64,000 nucleotides of DNA from Primulina eburnea (taxonomy: Eukaryota; Streptophyta; Magnoliopsida; Lamiales; Gesneriaceae). The notes beneath the pieces were generated by a model that worked only from the letters and a program-made list of their open reading frames with translations, was not told the origin of the DNA and made no database searches. Location: positions 15,275,479 to 15,339,478 of the forward strand of contig NC_133117.1 of the NCBI RefSeq assembly GCF_022965805.1, read 5' to 3'. A program made the translations under genes and the position numbers. Shown here in pieces: positions 34,337-45,720 of this stretch (position 1 is the first letter of the stretch; each line of letters starts with the position of its first letter).

Positions 34337-35405
34337 TGTCAACAGTGTAGTGTCTGGGTTCGCCTCATGTGCATGCATGGCGAACACTCTGCCCTGAGTT
34401 GGCTGCCTCCATTGCGGGCACTTCTTTAACATATGGTCACTGGCTCCACATTTAAAGCACTTTCCCAACCGATATAAACACTGCCTCGGGTGCTGGCGGT
34501 TGCACTTTGGGAAGACCGGGTGCTCATCCGGCCTCTGTGGCACCTTCTTCTGTGGCATAGGACCCTTGCCCTTTGGCGGTCCTTGATATGGCTTCTTCCC
34601 TGGCTGTCCCTGGAACGGCCTCTTAAATTGAGGTCATTGTTTCTGCTGCTGCTGAGGTGTCTAATAGGGCCTCTTGCCCTGCCTATCAACCTCGATATCT
34701 CTCTGGTCCTGCTCGGCCGCCAAGGCTCTAGATACTGCCATGGCATAGGTAGTCGGACCAGCAACCCTGACATCAAGGCGCAAGATCGGTCGTAACCCAT
34801 CCATGAAATGCCTCTACTTCCATGGGCATCATTAGCTATCAGGGGCACAAAGTGACACCCCCTATCAAACTTCCTCATAAACTCTGCAACGCTGTTATCC
34901 CCCTGACGCAACGTCATGAACTCCCTAGTCAATCTGGAGCGTATTTCCTCAGTGAATTACATGGAGTAAAAAAGACCTTCTTAAATCCATTCCACGTCAG
35001 TTTTTGCATGTTAAATAACACTAATGCACTTTCCCACCATAGCCTGGCGTCTCCAATCAACAATAAGGTGGGACATCTAACCCTTTCTGCATTTGCAAGT
35101 TCCATAAAGTCAAATATCACCTCGATGGATTTAATCCATCCTCAGTCACCTATGGGTCAGTCGTCCCCGAGAACTCTTTCGGACTCATCCTCCTAAATCA
35201 TTCATACACGGCTTCCGGTCGGGGCCTCGCCCCTGCATCCAATGCAGCCTGGTTCCCCGCAAACTACGCGAAGAACCGATTCATACAAGCAAGCATCTGC
35301 ACTTGTATATCTGGTGGTGAAGGAGGAGGAGCGTCTCTCCCCTCCACTCTAGCTTCTATGTCCTCATCCCTCACTTCCCGGTTAACCAAACGTCTAGGAG
35401 GAATA
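34337..35405 (-). pseudogene. B2 gag remnant
   Basis: Minus strand. Begins PPRRLVNREVRDEDIEARV; the start codon seems lost (ATT where ATG is expected). It has a proline-rich linker (APPPSPPDIQVQ), then the gag capsid-like domain (VIFDFMELANAERVRC, WNGFKKVFF, MTREFMTLRQGDNSVAEF), a Q-rich and basic stretch, and two zinc knuckles: FPKCNRQHPRQC (first Cys now Phe) and CFKCGASDHMLKKC. Several frameshifts lie between 34550 and 35260. It is more like D gag than A gag. Confidence 0.88.
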
Positions 35406-35555
35406 CTGTTCCAATAATTTACCCAACACGTAAACCCAATATGCATGAACATATATCAATAGCATAAGACGCACATAACTTGAACTTAAAACATAACATG
35501 CTGATATCATGGTTTAATGCTCAATACATAACATAATTTAAAACTTTAAACTTAC
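35406..35555 (-). other. Likely leader intron of B2
   Basis: Minus strand: CAAGTCT then GTAAGTTTAAAG, 150 nt of AT-rich sequence, then TTATTGGAACAG, directly followed by the gag start region. Donor and acceptor are both strong. C has the same donor context (CAATTCTGTAAGTTTA) near 14989. Splicing would place gag close to the leader. The intron is predicted, not demonstrated. Confidence 0.55.
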
Positions 35556-35569
35556 AGACTTGAGGTGTG

Positions 35570-37398
35570 TGTAATGCTCGGGATTTTATTTGACAATTTG
35601 CAGTTATTGATTTATAATTTGCTGTAATTATGGACGGAAAGGATCGGACCGGGAAAGACGAGAAAATATATGAAGTGTGTGCGAGGAACAGTGATGCGCG
35701 CATATGCGCGAAGTGGGCAGAGGACCTCGCGCATATGCACGAAGTGAGTGTGCGCATATGCGCGAGCTGTGCGAGAAGAAAAGAACAATTCCAGAGAACC
35801 TCATGCATATGTGCGGAAAGAGGGTGCGCATATGCACAAGCTGTCGAGAAGCTAAGGACCGAGGCCAGTAGGTCTCGCGCATATGCGCCGGTTGAGGTCT
35901 CGTGCATATGCGGCGGCTGAGGTCGCGCATATGCGCGAGACGTGCAGTACAAAGGTGAAGCCACATGGATTGCACATGCATATATAATATGTTAATCAAT
36001 TCATTTGCTTGGGAATATCAGACGAAAACGAGAGGAATTTCGAGAAAAGATCCGCCCGTCAGAATTTCAATCCGACTTCAGTACTGTGTTCCTATCGACG
36101 CAGGCTACAACTGGACGTAATTTTTATTAATTTTTTTATCTGTCTTGAAATTATGATATTAGCAGAATCGGATATGATTCATATATGATGTTCTTGACAT
36201 GTTAGACATCGTATAATAGAAACCGGATTGAAGAATGTATACCATATGAAATTGTTATGATTTTCTGATTGAATATGATTGGGATTTGATATCAGATTGG
36301 TGTTGTTATTGATTATGAGTTGTGGTGATTGATATCTGTTGATATTATATTGACGGGGAAATTCATATTGTTCCGTTATGCCGTTGATTATGAGTTAGAT
36401 TCAGATTGATCAGATTCAGTATTGATTTGAGCAGTATTTTGATATTGTACTTCTTGATATTGTCATTACGAGATTGAGTATTCACAGACTTCAAATTTCA
36501 GACTTAAATGTTGTCAGAACTGCGATTAAAGAAAGGTATAAGTCAATGTCAAACCGGGAGAATGACTCGAGTGTGATATACTTGAGTTTCCCTAAACCAC
36601 GTACTTATTGTTATTGTGTGCACTGATTTGAATTGATTTGCTTGTTCTATTGATTTATAGAAAGCATGTATTAGACGATTGGTCTTGTGACAGACGGGCC
36701 TGATGGTGATGGAATCGTCACTGACCCATTGCACATTATCACCGAATAGTGATTGGCGGAGGTGCCAAAGTCTGTGACGGGTAGGTCAAGACACTGGATG
36801 TTTGGTTTATATCGATGTTTGATTAGAGGTGGATTTACTTCTTTTACTGAAATTCGATATAGGATGCCAACGTCTGGAAACCGAGATCCTAGACTAGGAA
36901 TGAGTCTAGTCTGAGATATGGAGTCATGAGTTATTAACAGATTTATGTTGAATTATGTTTTCAGATTTTGATACGTATTACTGATATCTGTTTCATGCTT
37001 TATATTGATTATATGATCGCATGTATCGTTGATTTATACTGGGATGTAATTCTCACCGGAGTTATCTGGCTGTTGTCGTGTTTATATGTGTGCATGACAA
37101 CAGGTGGGACAAGATCAGGGTCGAGGAGATGAAGAGAGAGATCGTGATTAGAGTGGAGATTACGGACTTGGATTATAGATAGGTTTTGAATACTTGATTT
37201 GTAGTTGTTAAGACTTAGTTTCAAATGATTGTATGTAGTACAAGACTTGTACTTTGTTTCGATGTATATATTCGAATGAGTTCCACTATATTCCGCATTT
37301 GACACTTGTATAAAAAAAAATTTAGACCCTGTTTATTATAATTGAATTAATTATTCCCACAGACGATTAAAAAATGAATTAGCGCCCGGGTCCCCACA
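35570..37398 (+). repeat. 5' LTR of A2
   Basis: 1829 bp. It contains an array of eight GCGCATATGCGC-like units (35696-35942), a TATATAATATG promoter-like tract near 35980, a leader intron (36117-36488, GTAATTTT to TTCACAG), a TATATCGA...TTCGATATA hairpin near 36830, and the conserved stem-loop at 37056-37103. In that stem-loop TCTGG replaces TCCGG, a G-U pair that keeps the stem. Confidence 0.93.
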
Positions 37399-37403
37399 AT
37401 AAG

Positions 37404-37415
37404 TGGTATCAGAGC
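37404..37415 (+). promoter_or_regulatory. Primer-binding site of A2
   Basis: TGGTATCAGAGC, a perfect complement of the initiator Met-tRNA 3' end, five bases after the LTR. The same site follows the A3 and A4 LTRs. Confidence 0.9.
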
Positions 37416-37657
37416 GATAGATCCTTTAGACTGAGATAGGAGCTAGTGAGCTGAGTAGATTGAGTTTTCTTTCCTGCTTTTGATTGCTAGCATGTTCTAC
37501 TGTTTTATATGCATGTTTATCTGTTTATCTGACTTGATTTGGAAACATGTGTTATTGAGAATGAATCAGAACCGATTCTTGATCAGCAGTAAGATGATCA
37601 GAGGAGGACTGAAAAAGATTTGTTTTATTTGGTTGCTAACCCTTTTGGTAATCAGAT

Positions 37658-39265
37658 ATGCCTCCTCGAAGAATACTAGAACAGGGTAGCACTTCAAATT
37701 CTCCAATGGATGTGATAGCAACACCAATGAAAAATTTGCTGAAGAGATTTCAGTCGTTTCATCCACCGACTCTGAAGGGTACTGAGACATCAGTGGATTG
37801 TGAGAGTTGGCTAGATGACATTGAGATGCTGTTTGAATCCTTGGATTACACCGATGAGCGGAGAGTGAAACTGATCGGCACCAGTTGCATGATGTTGCAA
37901 AGAACTGGTGGATTAAGACGAAGAAAGCATTGGAGAATCGAGGTACGACTATTACCTGGAATGTCTTTATAACTAAATTTTATCATAGATTCTCTCCAGT
38001 GTCGTATAGAAAAGACAAGGGAGCAGAGTTTGCAAATTTGAGACATGGTCAGCTGAAAATCGAAGAATATGTGGCCAAGTTTTCTACCTTGTTAAGATTT
38101 GCTCCACATGTGGCTGAAAACGACGAAGCTGTTGCTGATCAGTTCATTAAGAGCCTAAATCCTGAAATATTTACATTGGTGAATACGGAGCGACCGAACA
38201 ACTTTACTGATGCCTTGAATAGAGCCAAGAGAGCCGAAGCCGGTCTGATGAGACAGAAGGGAGCTTCGTTTGTGCCTCCAGCACCGAGACCACAGCAACC
38301 ACCTCCCCGATTTGAGAGTGGCAGCAGCAGTGGGGGAAAGAAAGAATTCCCGAAATTCAGAGGGAAGCAGTTTAAGAGAGCTGGAAGAAGTTCATCCAGT
38401 TCTAGTGGCTCGAAATAGATCGGTCAGGGCCAGAGTTATACAGGAGCCTACTGCAGCACTTGTGGAGGGAAACATGCTACAGAACAGTGCCGAGGAGTGT
38501 TTGGAAGTTGCCGTATCTGCAGACAGCAGAGAAATTTCGCTAGAGTTCGTCCCCAGAGAGATTCTCAGAGATCACAGGGTGTTTGGCAGTTTCCGTATCT
38601 GGATCAACGACACCGACTGATAGACGATCAGCTACAGTTCATTCGTTCCAGCCAGCACCATCTCAGTCACAGCAGAGGCCAGGAGGTAGCCAGACAGTGA
38701 GCCAGCCTCCTAGACAGCAGGCTAGAGTGCTCGCCTTGACTGAAGAACAGGCTCAAGACGCAGCAGATGATGTTGTTGCAGGTAATTGTTTTATTTTTGG
38801 TTATCCAGCATATGTATTGATAGATACTGGTGTATCACATACATTCATATCTGAACGATTTGCATTGATGAATTCTTTGCCTATTGAGTCATTATCTGTT
38901 CTAGTGTCTGTCTCTTCTCCTTTGGGGACATATTTGATATCAGTGAAGTCTGTGAAACATTGTATGCTACAGCATGAGATTGAGTTAGACTGTATTGTGC
39001 TTGGGTTGTCTGATTTTGACTGTATTATCGATATCGATATGTTGACCAAGTACAGAGCTACTGTTGATTGTTTCCACAAGATTGTAAGATTTAGACCTGA
39101 GATGGCTAATGACTGGAAATTCTACGGTAAGTGTTCTCGAACCAGAATTCCTTTGATATCTGCTATGAATATGACTCGGTTGATACAGAAAGGAGCGGAG
39201 GGATTCCTTGTATATTCAGTTGACTTACTGAAGTCGAGTCCATCATTGGATGATTTGCCAGTAGT
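37658..39265 (+). pseudogene. A2 gag and protease
   Basis: Starts MPPRRILEQGSTS directly after an ATCAG that could be a splice acceptor. The gag capsid-like domain follows (CESWLDDIEMLFESLDY, WNVFITKFYHRFSPVSYRKDK, NLRHGQLKIEEYVAKFS), then a Ser/Gly-rich linker. The zinc knuckles are CSTCGGKHATEQC and CRICRQQRNFARVRP; the second has lost its His and last Cys. Protease has YVLIDTGVSHTFIS, keeping the catalytic D-T-G but with Val for Ala. A lost G near 37877 shifts the frame, TAG at 38416 stops it, and another shift lies near 38580. A further shift near 39260 separates protease from RT. Confidence 0.9.
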
Positions 39266-41886
39266 GTGTCAGTTTGTGATGTCTTCCCAGATGAGATTCT
39301 TGGTTTCCCTCCGATTCGAGAGATAGAGTTCAGAATTGAGTTAATGACAGGTACGGTTCCGATTTCTAAAGCTCTGTATAGAATGGCACCGATTGAACTG
39401 AAAGAGTTGAAAGAACAGTTAGAGGATTTACTGGCCAAGGGGTATATCAGACTGAGCGTATCTCCTTGGGGTTCTCCATTACTGTTTGTACGAAAGAAAG
39501 ACGGTTCAATGAGACTCTGCATTTACTACCGGCAACTGAACAAAGCAACGGTAAAGAATAAATGTCCCTTGCCTCGCATTGATGATTTGTTTGATCAGTT
39601 GCAGGGTTCATCTGTATATTCCAAGATCGATCTGGATATCATCAGTTGAGAGTCAGAGATTCTGATATCTCGAAGACAACATTCAGAACCAGGTATGGCC
39701 ATTATGAGTTTATTGTCATGCCGTTCGGTTTGACTAATGCTCTAGCTGTGTTTATGGATCTGATGAACCGTATATTTCAGAGGTATCTTGATGATTTTGT
39801 TTTTATATTCATTGATGATATCTTGATTTATTCGAAGAATATGATTGAACATGCCGAGCATTTGAGAACTATATTAAAAATTCTGAGGGTTGAGAAACTG
39901 TATGCCAAACTGTCCAAATGTGAATTCTGGCTGAGACAGGTTGTATTTTTGTGTCATATTATATCCAGAGATGGTATTTCAGTTGAACAAATTAAGGTTC
40001 AATCCGTGATCAGTTGGCCGAGACCGACATCAGTGCCAGAGATTCGCAATTTTATGGGTTTGGCAGGATATTATCGTCGATTTATTAAAGATTTCTCGAG
40101 CATTGCCAAACCGATCACTCAGTTGACTCAGAAGAATGCTCCATTTGTGTGGTCAGAAGACTGTGAGTCCAGTTTTCTGGAATTGAAGAAGAGACTGACC
40201 AGTGCTCCGATACTGATTATCCCCTCAGTTACTGGTGACTTTGTTGTTTATTGTGATGCATCTCATCGAGGATTGGGTTGTGTTCTGATGCAGCGAGGAC
40301 ATGTTATCGCTTATCCCTCGAGACATCTGAAGCCACACGAGACTCGTTACCCAATTCATGATCTTGAATTGGCTGCCATCGTCTTTGCATTGAAGATATG
40401 GCGATACTACCTGTACGGTGAGAAGTTTGAGATCTATTCTGATCACAAGAGCCTGAAGTATCTATTTTTACAGTCAGAGCTGAATATGAGACAGCGAAGA
40501 TGGCTTGATTTATTGAAAGACTTTGATTGTGATATCAAGTACTATCCTGGGAAATCCAATGCAGCAGCAGATGCACTGAGACGAAAGGTATGTTCTTTAT
40601 CCTTATCGGCGATTGGTGTTTCGAATTTGATAGAAGATTGTTGTTTGTCTGGATTGGTATTTGAGACAGATTATAGAACGATGAGAATATATGCTATTCA
40701 AGTCGAACCAGAGCTGATTTTGAGAATCAAAGCGGCCCAGAAAAGTGATCAGAATGTGCAGAAATCGATAGCGATGGTCAGAGCAGGGCATCGATCTGAG
40801 TTTTAGGTACGTGATAGCGTATTTTATGTGAATAATCGTCTTGTCGTGACGAGTGTTTCCGATTTTAAACAACAGATATTGTCAGAAGCACATAGCAGTC
40901 GATTCAGTATTCATCCTGGTGGCAGGAAAATGTATAAACATTTGAAAAGACAGTTTTGGTGGAAACAGCTGAAAGCTGATATTGCAGAATATGTTTCCAA
41001 ATGACTGAATTTCCAACAGGTGAAAGCGGAAAGAAAGCAACCAGGAGGACTGTTACAATGTTTGTCTATTCCTGAATGGAAATGGGATCACATTTCCATG
41101 GATTTTGTGACGCAGTTACCACGTTCCTCCAGAGGTTGTGATGCGATTTGGGTTGTGATTGACAAATTGACCTAATCCGCATGTTTTATTCCATACAAGA
41201 TGACGTATAGACATGACCAGATGGCCGATATTTATGTCAGAGAAGTGGTCAGATTGCATGGAGTATCGAAGTTGATTGTATCAGACCGTGATCCTCAGTT
41301 TACTTCACACTTCTTGCAGAGTTTGCAGCAAGCTCTAGGTACGAAATTACATTTGAGTACCGCATATCATCCACAGACTGACGGACAGTCAGTGCTGAGA
41401 GCTGTAGTGATTGATTTTAGCACTAACTGGCAAGATGCATTTCCACTTTGTGAATTTTCGTACAACAATATCTATCAGACGAGTATTGAGATGGCTCCTT
41501 TTGAGGTGTTGTATGGAAAGAAATGAGATCCCCTCTTTACTGGGATGATATCTCTGAAATTCCTGAGATTGGACCTGATATGATCAGAGATATGACATAA
41601 AAAGTGAAGCTGATTCAGAAGAAAATGAAGGCAGCTCAAAACAGGCAAGCAAAATATGACAACATCATACGACGATCATTGGTATTTGAGGTAGGAGATC
41701 GAGTATTTCTGAAAATTTCACCTTTCAGGGGAATTGTCAGATTTGGCAAGAAAGAGAAGCTGTCTCCTCGATATATTGGGCCATATGAGATTCTCGAGAA
41801 GCTAGGATATCATGCATATCGACTCGCCTTGCCGCCTTCTCTATCTGGGATACATGATGTCTTTCATATATCATTATTACGGAAAT
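39266..41886 (+). pseudogene. A2 RT, RNase H and integrase (5' part)
   Basis: RT fingers and palm ([19 protein letters not shown], with Tyr for the usual Asp; FIDDILIYS near 39815), thumb ([16 protein letters not shown]), then RNase H with all acidic positions ([37 protein letters not shown]). Integrase has EAHSSRFSIHPGG and MDFVTQLP, but its zinc finger is damaged: a stop at 41002 replaces the first Cys (TGACTG) and Phe replaces the second (LNFQQ). A 27-bp gap at about 41391 removes the region holding the third catalytic Glu. There are frame breaks near 39640 and 41525 and stops at 40804 and 41173. The RT-RNase H frame 39646-40806 is the longest unbroken stretch. It is cut at 41886 by A3 and resumes at 49690. 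Confidence 0.92.
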
Positions 41887-42248
41887 TGTAATGCCCGAGA
41901 TTTAACTATTGTAATCAGATGCTGATTAATTGACAAGATTGTGACGAATGAGGTTATACGAACTTGAATGAAGAAGTCGGGCATCGTTACAATATAAGCC
42001 AAGATGTTCAACCGAACATCTCGAGATGTTCGGCTGAACATCTCAAAAGAAATGACCGACGCACATGCGCGAAGAAACACGCGCATATGCGCGAGGGGTC
42101 CAGAAGCCCTCGCGCATATGCGCGAGATAAGGCGCGCATATGCGCCACAGTTCCAGAATCTTTGGCGCATATGCGCGAGATGAAGCGCGCATATGCGCGA
42201 GTGGGTTTTTGGCAAATTCTGGAGAAGCCACGTGTGATTTACATGCAA

Positions 42249-42264
42249 AGTATATATATATAAG
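42249..42264 (+). promoter_or_regulatory. TATA region of A3 LTR
   Basis: GTATATATATATAAGAGAC lies 45-50 bp after the last palindrome unit and about 165 bp before the splice donor GGACGTAAGTT. The same arrangement is at 47935-47950 in the 3' LTR. Confidence 0.6.
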
Positions 42265-42429
42265 AGACAAACGATTTCTCCTCAGAAAGAAGAAAGGGGA
42301 ATCGAGAAAAGCTTCTGGGAAAAGCTTAGCTTTTTTATATTTTTCAATCTTGATCGTGCCAAATCCGTCCGTTCGATTTGAAATCCGACTTCAGTACTGT
42401 GTTCCTAACAAAACAGGCTACAACTGGAC

Positions 42430-42798
42430 GTAAGTTTTGCTACGTTTTGATATGTTCTGAAATGATGGTATTGTCAGAATCTGATATGATTCATATATGA
42501 TGTTCTTAGCATGTTAGACATCGTATAATCAAAACCGGATTGAAGAACAAATACCAAATGAAATTGTTATGATTTTCGGAATTGTTTTGGAATCCATTGA
42601 TATCAAAATTGAGTTGTTATTGATTATGAGATGTGGGAATTGATATCTGACTGATATGATATGACTGGATATATTGAGATTATGCCGTTATGTTGTTGAA
42701 ACAGAATTTGATTAAATTCTGATCATATCCAGTATTGATTGGGTAGTGTATTGATATTGTACCCTCGATATCGTTATTATCAGATTGAGTATTGACAG
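42430..42798 (+). other. Leader intron of A3 LTR
   Basis: CTGGAC then GTAAGTTTTG; 369 nt later TATTGACAG then ATTTGGG. Matching intervals are 36117-36488, 48115-48487, 54495-54860, 59311-59681, 29841-30209 and, on the minus strand, 22915-23272. Loss of the interval in the solo LTR at 3814/3815 supports real splicing in the family. Confidence 0.6.
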
Positions 42799-43019
42799 AT
42801 TTGGGTTCGAGACTTCGACAGAGCCAGAGTATCAGAAAGAAAGGAATAAATTTATGTTGAGTTGGGATTGCACAACTCGAGTGAGGTTTGACTCGAGTCT
42901 CCCTAAATCACATACTGTCATTTATTGCATTGATATTTGCAATTGATGAGACTTATGATTGTAGTCTATTGATTTATAGCCACTGCATGTAATGATTGCT
43001 GATTCGCTAGTCATCGATT

Positions 43020-43340
43020 GATTTGCTTAGATACTGAATGCATGTATTGATTACTGAGTCTTTGAGTCACCGGCTGATTCGTCTGGTTATGGACTGATTC
43101 GTCTAAACTTAAGCTGATTCACTTAATTACCGGCTGATTCGTCTGGTTATTGACTGATTCGTCTTATTATAGGCTGATTCGCCTCGTCACCGGCTGATTC
43201 GTCTGGTGATTGACTGATTCGTCTAAACTTAAGCTGATTCGCTTAATTACAGGCTGAGTTGTCTGATTATTGGCTGATTCGCCTAATTACCGGCTGATTC
43301 GTCGGGTTATTGACTGAGTCGTCAATTCTGCGGCTGATTC
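43020..43340 (+). repeat. GCTGATTCGTC minisatellite in A3 5' LTR
   Basis: About 16 units of 19 bp built on CTGATTCGTCT. The 3' LTR copy at 48690-49015 has a different unit order and number. So this tract has changed since insertion, or was copied unevenly, while the flanks stayed alike. Confidence 0.85.
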
Positions 43341-43692
43341 GCCCAGACACTGATATATGAATTATATCGATGCTGTTTAGGGATTGATTCATTCCTATCG
43401 ACTGAGATTCGATATAATTACCTATATCCAGACATCGGGATCCCTAGGATATAGTTGAGTCGAGTCTGAGACGACGCGTCCGAGGAGTTGAGTCTGAGAC
43501 GACGCGTCGGTTGAGTTGAGTCTGATATGACATGTTGATTTACCTTGTTTATGCCATTCATGATTATTGAATGTTTGATATGAATTTATGTTTCTGATTT
43601 GAGACATGTTATGAATACTTCTTATATGCTTTTGTATATGCTTTTATATGACTGCATGTTTACATTGTTTATACTGGGATATTTATATCTCA

Positions 43693-43741
43693 CCGGAGTT
43701 ATCCGGCTGTTGTCTTGTTTTGTATGTGTGCATGACAACAG
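43693..43741 (+). other. Conserved stem-loop in A3 5' LTR
   Basis: CCGGA-GTTA-TCCGG then CTGTTGTC...GACAACAG, identical in stem to the copy at 4531-4578, with a loop of 19 nt. Confidence 0.8.
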
Positions 43742-44025
43742 GTGGGGCTGGATCAGGGTCAAGAAGAGGATGAGAGAAGATTAGATAGCGTGGAGATCCG
43801 GGCTTCGAAGCAACATAGGATTCAGCACTGATTTGTAGTTGAACCTAGTTGAATTCTTGTAGATAACGCAAGATTTGTATGTTTATGTTTAATATGTAAT
43901 TTGAGTAAATTACATTCCGTTTCCGCTTTGTATTTTAAGAAAAATTTTAGACCCTGTTTTATAATTGATTAATTAGTCCCAATAATGATTAAGAACTTGA
44001 TTAGCGTCTGGGTCCCCACAACAGG

Positions 44026-44037
44026 TGGTATCAGAGC
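44026..44037 (+). promoter_or_regulatory. Primer-binding site of A3
   Basis: TGGTATCAGAGC, five bases after the 5' LTR, perfect match to the initiator Met-tRNA complement. Confidence 0.9.
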
Positions 44038-44286
44038 CATAGATCCTTGAGACTAAGATAGAAGCTAGTGAGCGGGGTAGAATGTGTTTTCTTTCCTGCT
44101 TTTGATTGCTAGCATGACTTACTGCTTTGACATACATGTTACTTGATTTATCTGATTTGATATAGTAATATGTATTATTGAGAACGAATCTGAATTGATT
44201 CTCGATCAGCAGTAAGATGATCGGAGGAGTGACTGAATTGAAACAGGTTTGTTGGATTGGATTACTAATCCTTTTGAGTTTCAGAT

Positions 44287-45720
44287 ATGCCTCCTAGACG
44301 AATTCCAGAATAGGGTAGTACATCTAATCCTCCGATGGATGTAACACCGACTCCAATGGAAACCTTGCTGAAGAGGTTTCAGTCATTCAAACCACCCACT
44401 CTGACGGGTACTGAGACATCAGTCGAGTGTGAGAGTTGGTTAGGTAGCATTGAGTTGCTGTTTGATTCACTGGAGTACAGTGATGAGCGCCGGATTAAAT
44501 TGATTGGGCACCAGTTGCTGGATGTTGCACAAAGCTGGTGGGTAACGATGAAGAGGGCCTTGGAGCAACGAGGTACGATTATTACTTGGGATGTGTTTAA
44601 AACTGAGTTTTATCAAAGATTCTTCCCAATATCGTACAGAAAAGACAAGGTGGCGGAGTTTGCCAATTTGAGACAAGGTCAGCTGAACATTGAGGAATAT
44701 GTGACCAAGTTCTCTACCTTGTTGAAGTTTGCTCCTCATGTGTCTGAAAATGACGAAGCCGTTGCTGATTAGTTCATCAATGGCTTGAATCCCGATATTT
44801 TTACATTGGTGAACACAGGACGACCGAATAATTTTGCTGATGCCATGAATAGAGCAAAGGGCGCTGAAGCGGGCCTGATAAGGCAGAGAGGAGCTGAATT
44901 TGTTCCTCCAGTGTCGAGACCACCGCAACCACCTCCCCGATTCGAGGGTGGCAGTAGCAGTGGTGGAAGGAAAGATTTTCTGAAGGCTAGAGGAAAGCAA
45001 TTTAAGAAGTCTGGCAGCAGTTCTTCTAGCTCTAGTGGTCCCTAACAGAGTTATACCGGGGCTTACTGCGGAAATTGTGGAGGGAGACATTCCACTGAGC
45101 AATGCCAAGGAGTACTTGGTAGCTGTCACTTCTGCAAGCAACAGGGACATTTTTCTAGAGTGTGTCCACAGAGGAGTTCCCAAAGATCCTAGAGAGCTGA
45201 ACCATCTGGACCAGCGGCACAGTGGAGTAGACGATCAGCTGCCGTTCCTTCATTTCAGCCAGCACCATCTCAGTCACAGCAGAGGACAAGAGGAAGCCAG
45301 ACAGTTGGCCAACCTCCTAGACAGCAGGCCAGAGTATTTGCTTTGACCGAGGATCAGGCTCAGGAAGCACCAGATGATGATGTTGCAGGTAACTGATTTG
45401 TTTGATTATCCTGCATATGTATTGAGGGGTACCGGTGCTTCATATACTTTTATTTCTGAAAGATTTGCATTGATGTATGCATTATCTGTTGAGTCCATAT
45501 TTACTGTAGTATTTGTTTCCTTTCCTTTGGGAAAAGATCTTGTATCAGTGATTTCTGTTAGATCTTGTATACTACAGTAGGATGAGAATGAGATCGAGTT
45601 AGATTGTGTGGTAGATGATATTGTACTGGTGTTCTATGATTTTGGAACTACATTATTGATATTGATATGCTGATCAAGTACAGAGCTACCATAGATTAAT
45701 TCCAGAAGATGGTGAGAATT
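44287..45720 (+). pseudogene. A3 gag and decayed protease
   Basis: Start MPPRRIPE is followed at once by a TAG (44311). The rest of gag reads in one frame with further stops at 44770 (TAG for Gln) and 45043 (TAA). The capsid-like domain is whole (CESWLGSIELLFDSLEY, WDVFKTEFYQRFFPISYRKDK). Both zinc knuckles are intact: CGNCGGRHSTEQC and CHFCKQQGHFSRVC. The protease motif reads LRGTGASYTFIS, so the catalytic Asp is lost. Beyond 45600 the sequence decays quickly. The gag is better kept than pol. This fits an element that moved with proteins from elsewhere, or simply fewer hits. Confidence 0.88.

Larger units (their letters stand above)
41887..44020 (+). repeat. 5' LTR of A3
   Basis: 2134 bp. 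It has six GCGCATATGCGC-type units at 42058-42203, a TATATATATAAGAG promoter region at 42249, and a leader intron (42430-42798, GTAAGTTT to TTGACAG). A GCTGATTCGTC minisatellite spans 43020-43340. A TATATCGA hairpin lies near 43355, a repeated GAGACGACGCGTC near 43480, and the stem-loop at 43693-43741. Also present near 42008 is an AACATCTCGAGATGTTCGGCTGAACATCTC inverted repeat. Confidence 0.95.
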
